Source of the DNA: Sulfurirhabdus sp043759595
GTDB lineage: Bacteria > Pseudomonadota > Gammaproteobacteria > Burkholderiales > SMCO01
NCBI GenBank assembly: GCA_043759595.1
Contig: JAYVLG010000198.1
Coordinates: 1 to 53,808 of the forward strand
Direction: 5' to 3'
DNA length: 53,808 nt
A program made the translations under genes and the position numbers. Positions 1-6,995 of the stretch are shown one piece after another (the first letter of the stretch is position 1; each line of letters starts with the position of its first letter). Below the pieces are notes generated by a model, which was not told where the DNA came from, made no database searches, and worked only from the letters and a program-made list of their open reading frames with translations.

Positions 1-110
1 ACCAGTAAAATTCTTACGCTTCGTTTCACTCACAACCTGCCCCTCTTTACAGCAGGTTACCATCTTAATTCAATGTCCGAATATTGGGGTCCACTATAAG
101 CCCCCTTTCT

Positions 111-1742
111 TCAAGTAATCACTGTCGGTTCTTCACGTCCTGTTCGCTGTTTTAATTCCGAAAATTTCAAAGCCACTTGAATCAATTCGGCAAGTGCCTG
201 CTGCGCATCCAGATGATGATTGGCGACTTCAGGATCATAGGCTTCCAGATAAATACGCAGGGTTGCACCTTCTGTACCCGTGCCGGATAAACGTACAATA
301 ATGCGTGAATCATCGGTAAAAATGATTCTTATACCCTGTCCTTTACTGACACTGCCATCGACCGGATCGGTATAGCTAAAATCATCGCAAAGCTTCACGG
401 TATATTTACCAAAACTGGCACCGGACAGAGTCTGAAAGCTGGCTTGCAGATGGTCCATAACGCCTTGAGCACCTTCAACAGACAAGCCTTCGTAGTCATA
501 ACGAGAATAAACATTGCGACCAAAGCGTGCCCAGTGTTCGCGAACAATTGCTTCAACTGACTGACCCCGTGCGGCTATGATATTGAGCCAGAATAAGACA
601 GCCCATAGACCATCTTTTTCACGCACGTGATTGGAACCAGTCCCAAAGCTTTCTTCACCGCACAGTGTGACTTTCCCGGCATCCATCAGATTCCCGAAAA
701 ACTTCCAGCCAGTCGGTGTTTCATAACAGGGAATGTTCATTGCCCGGGCAACGCGGTCAACTGCTGCACTGGTTGGCATAGAGCGGGCCACTCCAGCCAG
801 CCCACCTTTATAAGCGGGAACTAGACTAGCGTTTGCAGCAAGTATGGCAAGACTGTCTGAGGGAGTAACGAAGAACTGCTTACCCAGAATCATGTTACGG
901 TCGCCGTCACCATCAGAAGCTGCGCCAAAATCAGGAGCATTGTCGGCGTACATGGTTTTCACCAATTCAGGCGCGTAGGTCAGGTTAGGATCTGGATGAC
1001 CACCGCCAAAATCTTCCAGCGGCACTGCATTCATCAAGCTTTCTACGGGTGCGCCAAGGCGATGTTGAAGTATCTCGGCAGCATAGGGACCCGTCACAGC
1101 GTGCATGGCATCAAACTTGATTCGAAAGCCTCCCGCCAGCAAATTCCGAATAGCTGCAAAATCAAACAGCGATTCCATCAATTCCGCATAGTCGCTCACC
1201 GGGTCTATAACTTCTACGATCATATCGCCAAGTTTACTTGCACCCAGCGTATCCAATACCACATCGGGTGCATCCAGCAACTGATATTGACCCATTATTT
1301 TGCTTGCAGCAAAAATGGCCTCGGTTACCGATTCGGTAGCAGGACCACCATTACTACTGTTGAATTTGATGCCGAAATCACCGTCCGGTCCGCCCGGATT
1401 ATGGCTGGCAGAAAGAATAATACCGCCAAAAGTCTGGTATTTGCGTATCACACAAGAAGCGGCAGGTGTTGAGAGTATTCCGCCTTGCCCCACCAGTATT
1501 TTACCAAAACTGTTTGCTGCCGCCATTTCCAGAATAATCTGAATGGCTGCGCGATTGTAATAACGACCATCGCCACCTAACACCAGCGTCGCACCTTTTG
1601 GCGCATTGATACTATTAAAAATAGCCTGCACGAAATTTTCCAGATAATGCGGCTTTTTAAATACGCTTACTTTCTTGCGTAAGCCGGAAGTACCGGGCTT
1701 TTGATCTTGAAATGGCTGCGTGGGAATAGTGCGTATGCTCAT
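111..1742 (-). CDS. pgm: Phosphoglucomutase (alpha-D-glucose phosphate-specific)
   Basis: This 543-residue cytoplasmic enzyme interconverts glucose-1-phosphate and glucose-6-phosphate, linking glycogen and nucleotide-sugar synthesis to glycolysis. Family hallmarks are in order. The phosphoserine loop SASHNPGG is at residues 111-118, so the catalytic serine is about residue 113. The metal-binding DGDGDR loop is at 277-282. The sugar-binding segment CGEESFGTGS follows, and a C-terminal phosphate-binding RLSGTGTEG comes last. The length fits full-length bacterial Pgm of the eukaryote-like branch. The start MSIRTIPTQPF matches the usual N-terminus (substrate loop KPGTSGLRKKV at 15-25). The gene stands alone, divergent from the DnaJ-related gene across a 212-bp gap. 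Identification is secure from the motifs; specificity for glucose over mannose is inferred from overall architecture. Confidence 0.95.
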   Translation of the reverse strand: MSIRTIPTQPFQDQKPGTSGLRKKVSVFKKPHYLENFVQAIFNSINAPKGATLVLGGDGRYYNRAAIQIILEMAAANSFGKILVGQGGILSTPAASCVIRKYQTFGGIILSASHNPGGPDGDFGIKFNSSNGGPATESVTEAIFAASKIMGQYQLLDAPDVVLDTLGASKLGDMIVEVIDPVSDYAELMESLFDFAAIRNLLAGGFRIKFDAMHAVTGPYAAEILQHRLGAPVESLMNAVPLEDFGGGHPDPNLTYAPELVKTMYADNAPDFGAASDGDGDRNMILGKQFFVTPSDSLAILAANASLVPAYKGGLAGVARSMPTSAAVDRVARAMNIPCYETPTGWKFFGNLMDAGKVTLCGEESFGTGSNHVREKDGLWAVLFWLNIIAARGQSVEAIVREHWARFGRNVYSRYDYEGLSVEGAQGVMDHLQASFQTLSGASFGKYTVKLCDDFSYTDPVDGSVSKGQGIRIIFTDDSRIIVRLSGTGTEGATLRIYLEAYDPEVANHHLDAQQALAELIQVALKFSELKQRTGREEPTVIT

Positions 1743-1954
1743 AAAAATTCCTTGTGAGGCAAATTATCAAATTATGGGAACATTCTATCAATCATATCAC
1801 TATGGGTGAAAGCGTCAGGGCGTCTGTTTTTACTATGACGTGCACCACGATTGTCCTTACATTGCCAGCGAGCATGCTATCATTGTTTTAAATATTGCTC
1901 AGTATTTACTCCCTGATAATTTACCGGCAAGCCAATTGATCAGGCTTCTGATTT

Positions 1955-2524
1955 ATGCAAAATCCATTAATTCCTGAAATTCTTTTTTTACTGCGCCAAA
2001 ACCCTCAAGGCCTAAGTGAACATTTCATTCTTAAAGCGCTAGCTGATCACACTGGCTTCGCAGGAATTGGTCATCAAGGCCAGCTACCCCTGTTTCAAAA
2101 GCATTTCATGGTAATGAATGCCCTCTATCAACTGCAACAGAGCCTTTGGAAAACAGAGCAATTGATACTGGAAATTTCTCCGTTATTCATACAGCTATAC
2201 CCAGTCAAGCAAAAAAATCATTCCGAATATCTCGCGCTGACAGAAAGCCCTTCTTTGAGTAATTACTATCTGGATTGGCAACATTTTGAAAAAACTACTG
2301 AAGAAGATACATTAAAACTGTTAGCAAGTTTTTGGAGCCATTTCGTGAAAACAGACCAACGCGCAGCGGCGTTGCAGATTCTGGAACTTGAAGCTGGGGC
2401 TACTGCTGCTGAGATTACCAGACGCTATCGCGAACTAGCTGCACAACACCATCCGGATAAAGGAGGGGAAAAAGAGCAATTTATTCTTATTCGCCAAGCT
2501 TTTGAAATGCTCAAAGCCATCTAA
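1955..2524 (+). CDS. DnaJ-related protein with C-terminal J domain
   Basis: A 189-residue protein with an N-terminal region typical of 'DnaJ-related' proteins (LLRQNPQGLSEHFILKAL at about 12-29) and a short C-terminal J domain. The J domain holds helix II (EITRRYRELAAQHHP) and the invariant HPD tripeptide at 166-168, followed by KGG and a helix III remnant (FILIRQAFEML). J domains stimulate DnaK ATPase, so a DnaK co-chaperone role is inferred. No zinc-finger or G/F-rich region of classical DnaJ is present. The J domain at the end rather than the start is characteristic of this family. Substrate and physiological role are unknown. The next gene, rlmJ, is 150 bp downstream on the same strand. 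Confidence 0.85.
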   Translation: MQNPLIPEILFLLRQNPQGLSEHFILKALADHTGFAGIGHQGQLPLFQKHFMVMNALYQLQQSLWKTEQLILEISPLFIQLYPVKQKNHSEYLALTESPSLSNYYLDWQHFEKTTEEDTLKLLASFWSHFVKTDQRAAALQILELEAGATAAEITRRYRELAAQHHPDKGGEKEQFILIRQAFEMLKAI

Positions 2525-2673
2525 AAGATGGGATCTTAAAATAAGGCACAAATATTGCCGATTAGGAAAAATTATCTACCCCCCAATCGTCTTCAAAATA
2601 TCCTTATTACGCTATTTCCCAAAAACTCACCATAAACAGTACAATACGACCCTTAACATTCACTCAATCCATT

Positions 2674-3519
2674 ATGCTGAGCTACCGTCACGCTTTTCAC
2701 GCTGGCAACCATGCTGACGTATTAAAACATTTTGTTGAGCTACAACTGCTGAACTATCTGAATCAGAAGGATAAACCTTACTGGATGATAGATACTCATG
2801 CCGGAGCAGGCATGTATGCATTGGACGAAGGCTATGCCGTCAAAAATGCAGAATTTATGAGTGGGATTACACGCTTGATGGCCCGGGATGACTTACCCCT
2901 ACCTCTAGCGGAATATGTCGCGTTGGTACGGGGGCTAAACCCACAAGGACGGCTCAGACTATATCCTGGCTCTCCCTGGATTGCCATGCAAGCACTTCGT
3001 CCGCAAGACCAGTTGCGCTTATTTGAATTACACCCTGCTGATCATAAATTACTGTGTGACAATTTCAGTAGTGCAGGTCGTAAAGTCAAAATTGAAGCCA
3101 CAGACGGCTTTGCAGGCCTCAAAGCACTGTTACCGCCTGCTCCGCGCCGTGCTTTGGTATTGATTGACCCGCCATATGAAGAAAAACAGGATTACCAGCG
3201 CGTCCCTGCCGCTTTAAAAGAAGCACTAATACGCTTTGAAAACGGTATTTATGCAATCTGGTACCCCTTGTTGCAACGTCATGAATCGCAGCATTTTGCT
3301 GAAAACCTCAAGCGACTACCTTCCAAAAGCTGGTTACATGTCAATCTGACCGTCACCACTCCTTCTGCTGATGGATTCGGTATGCACGGCAGCGGCATGT
3401 TCATCATTAATCCGCCATGGACGTTGAAAGGCACATTAAAAACGGTGATGCCTTATTTTGTTGAAGTATTGGGACAGAATGCAGGGGCGACATTCAAACT
3501 CGAGTCGCATGAAGCGTAG
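2674..3519 (+). CDS. rlmJ: 23S rRNA (adenine-2030-N6)-methyltransferase RlmJ
   Basis: A 281-residue SAM-dependent enzyme that methylates A2030 of 23S rRNA on protein-free RNA. The diagnostic N-terminus MLSYRHAFHAGNHADVLKH is intact. It is followed by the SAM-binding DTHAGAGMY (residues 40-48) and the catalytic motif IV DPPYE at 165-169. The length equals E. coli RlmJ. The start is fixed by the conserved first residues, although a longer in-frame reading is possible upstream. The gene is convergent with rluE, another 23S rRNA modification gene, with only 45 bp between the stops. Confidence 0.95.
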   Translation: MLSYRHAFHAGNHADVLKHFVELQLLNYLNQKDKPYWMIDTHAGAGMYALDEGYAVKNAEFMSGITRLMARDDLPLPLAEYVALVRGLNPQGRLRLYPGSPWIAMQALRPQDQLRLFELHPADHKLLCDNFSSAGRKVKIEATDGFAGLKALLPPAPRRALVLIDPPYEEKQDYQRVPAALKEALIRFENGIYAIWYPLLQRHESQHFAENLKRLPSKSWLHVNLTVTTPSADGFGMHGSGMFIINPPWTLKGTLKTVMPYFVEVLGQNAGATFKLESHEA

Positions 3520-3564
3520 CCGACTGCGATCAAACATACCCTTGAATTCAAACTTAAGCTTTCA

Positions 3565-4176
3565 TCAGCTGAATTTTTTCTTTCCTCGTCCTTCCCCTCG
3601 ACGCTGAAGCGGCTCATCAATCTCTGGCGTACTATCTACTTCTATTTCACGCCATTCACCCGGTTTCAGCCCCTGAATTGTCCACTCCCCTACTGAATAC
3701 CTAATCAAGCGCAATGTCGGCAATCCAGCTTTCGCTGTCATCCGCCTTATTTGTCGATTTTTACCTTCAATAATCACGATTTCCAGCCATGTGTCTGGTA
3801 TATTTTTGCGCTCTCTTATAGGGGGATTCCTCGGCCATAAGCCTTGTGGTTCATCAATAATATTTGCAATAGCTGGCTGCGTCACGAAATCCCCCAAATC
3901 CATCCGTTCCCGCAACCGTCTTAATGCTGCATCATCCGGCGCTCCTTCAACCTGCACCAAATAAGTCTTCGGCTGTTTATGGCGAGGGTGAGAAATACGG
4001 TGTTGCAAAGCACCGTCATCGGTTAAAATAAGCAGACCTTCGCTGTCAGTATCCAGCCTGCCTGCTGCATAGACACCTGGCATTTTCAGGTAATCTTTTA
4101 AGGTGGGATGCTTGTTGTCAGGTGTAAACTGGCAAATGACGCCATAGGGCTTATTAAATAAAATTAAGCGTGACAT
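3565..4176 (-). CDS. rluE: 23S rRNA pseudouridine synthase, RluE-like
   Basis: A 203-residue member of the RsuA/RluB/E/F family, which isomerises a specific uridine in 23S rRNA (U2457 for RluE). The N-terminus LILFNKPYGVICQF lacks an S4 domain, as in RluE. The catalytic motif GRLDTDSEGLL follows, with the nucleophilic Asp near residue 42. The family's ENRQIRRMTAKAGL-type segment and LRLIRYSVGEW are near the C-terminus. The ATG at 4176 (MSRLILF) is preferred over a TTG two codons upstream. The tail is Arg/Lys-rich (QRRGEGRGKKKFS). It diverges from icd across a short palindromic repeat. Assignment to RluE rather than RluB or RluF is based on size and the missing S4 domain. Confidence 0.88.
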   Translation of the reverse strand: MSRLILFNKPYGVICQFTPDNKHPTLKDYLKMPGVYAAGRLDTDSEGLLILTDDGALQHRISHPRHKQPKTYLVQVEGAPDDAALRRLRERMDLGDFVTQPAIANIIDEPQGLWPRNPPIRERKNIPDTWLEIVIIEGKNRQIRRMTAKAGLPTLRLIRYSVGEWTIQGLKPGEWREIEVDSTPEIDEPLQRRGEGRGKKKFS

Positions 4177-4191
4177 AACCAACTCGAGAAT

Positions 4192-4251
4192 AGACAGGAT
4201 TAACTAGGTTAACAGGATTCCAAAACAAGTAGAACCATGTTAATCCTGTCT
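4192..4251. repeat. Imperfect palindromic repeat between rluE and icd
   Basis: Perfect 13-bp arms AGACAGGATTAAC (4192-4204) and GTTAATCCTGTCT (4239-4251) flank a spacer holding a further partial copy (TTAACAGGATT). A run of T follows the right arm. Similar ACAGGATTAAC units are dispersed intergenic repeats in many proteobacteria. It could also fold as an RNA hairpin in the icd leader, since icd starts only 22 bp downstream. Confidence 0.6.
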
Positions 4252-4272
4252 GTTTTTATCTAGGAGCAATTA

Positions 4273-5514
4273 ATGGCTTACAAACATATCAAAGTACCGG
4301 CAAACGGTGAGAAAATTACTGTCAACAGTGATTTCACACTATCAGTCCCCAATTGCCCTGTCATCCCATTCATTGAAGGCGATGGAATCGGCGTAGATGT
4401 CACTCCCGTTATGCGTAAAGTGGTGGATGCTGCAGTCGCAAAAGCCTACGACGGCAAGAAAAGCATTGCCTGGATGGAAGTCTATGCCGGAGAAAAGTCC
4501 GTCAAAGTCTATGGTGACGATACATGGCTACCTGATGAAACGGTTGAAGCTGTTCGTGAATATGGCGTTTCTATCAAAGGTCCGCTCACTACACCCACAT
4601 CCGGTGGCATGCGCTCATTGAACGTTGCACTGCGCCAGATGCTTGACCTCTATGTCTGTCTACGCCCGGTGCGTTATTTCAAAGGTGTTCCCAGTCCGGT
4701 AAAAGAACCAGAAAAAGTGGATATGGTGATCTTCCGTGAAAACACAGAAGATATTTATGCGGGTGTGGAGTGGGAAGCCGGCTCCCCCGAAGTAAAAAAA
4801 CTGATTGAATTCCTGCAGAAAGAAATGGGGGTGACCAAAATCCGCTTCCCGGAAACTTCCGCTATCGGTATTAAACCTGTTTCCGTTGAGGGCAGCGAGC
4901 GACTGATTCGCAGAGCCATTCAGTATGCCATCGACAACAATCGACGCTCCGTTACTTTGGTACACAAAGGTAACATCATGAAATTCACCGAAGGGGGATT
5001 CAAGAAATGGGGTTACGAACTTGCCAAACGAGAATTCGGCGGCGTAGAAATTGATGGTGGCCCATGGGTAAAACTGCCAAATGGTATTGTAATTAAAGAT
5101 GTGATTGCCGATGCTTTTCTGCAGCAAATTTTACTGCGTCCAGCCGAGTATGATGTCATCGCCACCCTTAATTTAAATGGTGATTATGTTTCCGATGCGC
5201 TTGCAGCAGAGGTAGGGGGAATCGGCATTGCTCCTGGTGCCAACCTGTCAAACGATGTTGCCATGTTTGAAGCGACCCACGGTACAGCACCCAAATATGC
5301 AGGAAAGGATTATGTAAATCCGGGTTCGATTATTTTGTCTGCTGAAATGATGCTGCGACATCTGGGTTGGCTGGAAGCAGCTGATTTGATTATCAAAGGT
5401 ATGGACGGTGCCATAGCTGCAAAGACTGTTACTTATGACTTTGCACGTTTAATGGATGGCGCCACTGAAATATCTTGTTCAGCGTTCGGGCAAGCCATGA
5501 TAGACAATATGTAA
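4273..5514 (+). CDS. icd: Isocitrate dehydrogenase (NADP+)
   Basis: This TCA-cycle enzyme decarboxylates isocitrate to 2-oxoglutarate with NADP+ and acts as a cytoplasmic homodimer. All 413 residues align in layout with the E. coli-type enzyme. The phosphorylatable-serine and isocitrate loop GGMRSLNVALRQ is at 111-122 (Ser115, matching the E. coli Ser113 site). FRENTEDIYAGVEW and the Mg-binding LNLNGDYVSDALAAE follow, then the NADP-binding HGTAPKYAG. The KY pair there is the classic NADP-specificity signature. A good ribosome site, TAGGAGC, lies 6 bases before the ATG. No aceK is present, so regulation by phosphorylation cannot be judged. Confidence 0.97.
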   Translation: MAYKHIKVPANGEKITVNSDFTLSVPNCPVIPFIEGDGIGVDVTPVMRKVVDAAVAKAYDGKKSIAWMEVYAGEKSVKVYGDDTWLPDETVEAVREYGVSIKGPLTTPTSGGMRSLNVALRQMLDLYVCLRPVRYFKGVPSPVKEPEKVDMVIFRENTEDIYAGVEWEAGSPEVKKLIEFLQKEMGVTKIRFPETSAIGIKPVSVEGSERLIRRAIQYAIDNNRRSVTLVHKGNIMKFTEGGFKKWGYELAKREFGGVEIDGGPWVKLPNGIVIKDVIADAFLQQILLRPAEYDVIATLNLNGDYVSDALAAEVGGIGIAPGANLSNDVAMFEATHGTAPKYAGKDYVNPGSIILSAEMMLRHLGWLEAADLIIKGMDGAIAAKTVTYDFARLMDGATEISCSAFGQAMIDNM

Positions 5515-5521
5515 CAGCAAA

Positions 5522-5556
5522 CAGGCACTAATGGCATTTCTTGTCACTAGTGCCTG
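5522..5556 (+). terminator. Probable hairpin terminator after icd
   Basis: Nine-bp arms CAGGCACTA (5522-5530) and TAGTGCCTG (5548-5556) begin 8 bases after the icd stop. No long T tract follows, so Rho-independent activity is uncertain. It also separates icd from the convergent small gene ending at 5562. Confidence 0.5.
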
Positions 5557-5561
5557 CACAT

Positions 5562-5768
5562 TCAATGCTCTTCAGGACCCATATACTCCATACGGAAAGG
5601 ATGTGCCTGAGGAGTTTTCACCCCCTTATCACGTAGCAGCGCGATTAACTCATCAGCCAGCGGCCCTAAATCTGCCCGCTGTTTTTCCAATCCTTGAAGC
5701 AGAAGCGCTGCCTCGCTTGTGGGCACACTCACGCTCACATGCACTTTGTCTAATTCTTTAATATCCAT
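5562..5768 (-). CDS. Hypothetical small protein (68 aa)
   Basis: A 68-residue soluble, acidic/amphipathic protein with no signal peptide or membrane segment. The predicted helical stretch SEAALLLQGLEKQRADLGPLADELIALLRDKG dominates. A plausible ribosome site AGAGGA lies 8 bases before the ATG. It follows another small minus-strand gene (5802-6017) by 33 bp, so the two are probably co-transcribed. I do not recognise a family. Being coding is supported by the RBS, the paired arrangement and convergence with the icd hairpin. Confidence 0.55.
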   Translation of the reverse strand: MDIKELDKVHVSVSVPTSEAALLLQGLEKQRADLGPLADELIALLRDKGVKTPQAHPFRMEYMGPEEH

Positions 5769-5801
5769 TTATCGTCCTCTTCCTAAAAGAACGACCTATT
5801 C

Positions 5802-6017
5802 CTAACTGGAATGGCGTTCAAGCGGCTCCCAAGGATGTGGCGGCTGACGAAAAATATTCACCGCATCAAACCTCGCCTCATTAATCAGATAGCCAAAATT
5901 AAGCACAGCAGTTTGCGCATCTTCTGCATGCTGGATAATCTGTTTGGCCAGTATTTTTCCTTCAGACTGGGTCAACTCGATAACAAGACTCCCATTCTCT
6001 TCCTGATGAATTTTCAT
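5802..6017 (-). CDS. Hypothetical small protein (71 aa)
   Basis: A 71-residue soluble protein beginning MKIHQEENGSLVIELTQ, with a helical middle (KILAKQIIQHAEDAQTAVLNF) and a short Pro-rich tail (RQPPHPWEP). A candidate Shine-Dalgarno AAGGTA precedes the ATG by 7 bases. It is the first gene of a likely two-gene unit with the 68-aa protein downstream. No function is recognisable, and neither cysteines nor a nucleic-acid-binding motif is seen. Confidence 0.55.
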   Translation of the reverse strand: MKIHQEENGSLVIELTQSEGKILAKQIIQHAEDAQTAVLNFGYLINEARFDAVNIFRQPPHPWEPLERHSS

Positions 6018-6195
6018 AGCACGTACCTTGTTAGGATTAGTAATACAGAAAATCAGCCACCAACACCAAGTCGTGTTAGTTATAAATATACTTTAGCATC
6101 AGGTATGAAAATTACCAGATGAAATTGAATGTTTTTGAATAAATAAACTGAGGGGGTGAATCTGAAGGGGTATAACTTGGAGGGGGGATCTGACA

Positions 6196-6217
6196 CCGGG
6201 CGAGTAAACCCGCCCGG
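6196..6217 (-). terminator. GC-rich hairpin downstream of cspA
   Basis: Arms CCGGGCG (6196-6202) and CGCCCGG (6211-6217) lie 11 bases beyond the cspA stop. No U tract follows on the minus strand, so it may be a stabilising 3' hairpin rather than an intrinsic terminator. The adjoining 6150-6187 stretch is rich in G runs on the plus strand. Confidence 0.45.
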
Positions 6218-6227
6218 CACAGGCTGT

Positions 6228-6431
6228 TTACACAGCCTGAATATTGGAAGCTTGTTTGCCTTTTGGACCTTGGGTCACATCAAAGCTCACTTTCTGGCCT
6301 TCCTTAAGGGTCTTGAAACCACCCATATTGATTGCTGAGAAATGTGCAAAAAGATCTTCACTACCATCATCAGGTGTAATAAAACCAAAACCTTTAGAAT
6401 CATTGAACCACTTAACTGTACCTGTTGCCAT
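6228..6431 (-). CDS. cspA: Cold-shock protein, CspA family
   Basis: A 67-residue single-domain RNA/ssDNA-binding OB-fold protein starting MATGTVKWFNDSKGFGFI. It carries both RNP motifs, KGFGFI (about 13-18) and LFAHFSAI (about 29-36), and the GPKGKQASNI C-terminus. A longer in-frame start 19 codons upstream is rejected: AGGAGTGG sits 8 bases before this ATG, and the upstream residues are not Csp-like. These proteins melt RNA structure and often act as transcription antiterminators. A GC-rich hairpin followed by U residues lies immediately upstream of the ribosome site (see 6446-6471). The paralogue letter within the family cannot be set from sequence alone. Confidence 0.93.
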   Translation of the reverse strand: MATGTVKWFNDSKGFGFITPDDGSEDLFAHFSAINMGGFKTLKEGQKVSFDVTQGPKGKQASNIQAV

Positions 6432-6445
6432 TGTGTTGCCACTCC

Positions 6446-6471
6446 TAAAAACTCGGGCGCGCGCCCGTAAA
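6446..6471 (-). promoter_or_regulatory. Terminator-like hairpin in the cspA leader
   Basis: The 14-bp perfect palindrome CGGGCGCGCGCCCG (6454-6467) is flanked on the minus strand by T runs on both sides. It ends in GAGTTTTT directly before the AGGAG ribosome site of cspA. The layout (GC stem, then U-run, then Shine-Dalgarno) is that of an attenuator or thermosensitive leader. This is inferred from layout only. Confidence 0.45.
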
Positions 6472-6685
6472 AACTGTTTGAGTTCCAAGACCGCAAAAAT
6501 AATGGCAAAACCAGAACAGCGGAAAAACTTGTATCAAACACCCATTAGCTTTTTACTACTTATTTATCAAACCAGTCAAGCATTTTTCTAATATTTTTTA
6601 TTTATTTGGCAAGAACCCTTGAAAAATTCACCATATCGCTCAAAATAACAACAAGTATCCTTTTTTTATCGAGACAACCAGTAGC

Positions 6686-6994
6686 ATGGCAACCAAACAT
6701 CATGAAAACACAATTCTAGAAACTCGCGAGAGTAAAATTAAGCCACCCCCTATGTTCAAGGTGCTATTGTTGAATGACGACTACACACCTATGGACTTCG
6801 TGGTACTGGTATTGCAAACTTTTTTTTCGCTGACCCGTGAACAAGCCACGCAAATCATGCTCAAAGTACATAGGGACGGTGCAGGGGTATGCGGAGTCTT
6901 TCCAAAAGACATCGCTGCGAGTAAAGTAGAACAAGTCTTGGGATTTGCCCGACAGAATCAACATCCGCTGCAATGCGTGATGGAGGAAACATAA
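6686..6994 (+). CDS. clpS: ATP-dependent Clp protease adaptor ClpS
   Basis: A 102-residue adaptor that binds N-degron substrates and the ClpA N-domain. The ClpS core is clear: PPMFKVLLLNDDYTPMDFVV (about 22-41) contains the N-degron pocket motif. HRDGAGVCGVF and the C-terminal FARQNQHPLQCVME segment follow. The disordered N-terminus (MATKHHENTILETRESK) is the part that enters the ClpA pore. It lies one base upstream of clpA, so the two are surely translated from one message. Confidence 0.96.
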   Translation: MATKHHENTILETRESKIKPPPMFKVLLLNDDYTPMDFVVLVLQTFFSLTREQATQIMLKVHRDGAGVCGVFPKDIAASKVEQVLGFARQNQHPLQCVMEET

Positions 6995-6995
6995 G

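Noticed and set aside
627..1542. Plus-strand frames inside pgm
   Set aside because: They are shadows of a fully conserved gene on the other strand and have no recognisable protein features.
6150..6190. G-quadruplex on the plus strand after cspA
   Set aside because: Only three clear G runs occur close together; the fourth is distant, so a stable quadruplex is not well supported.
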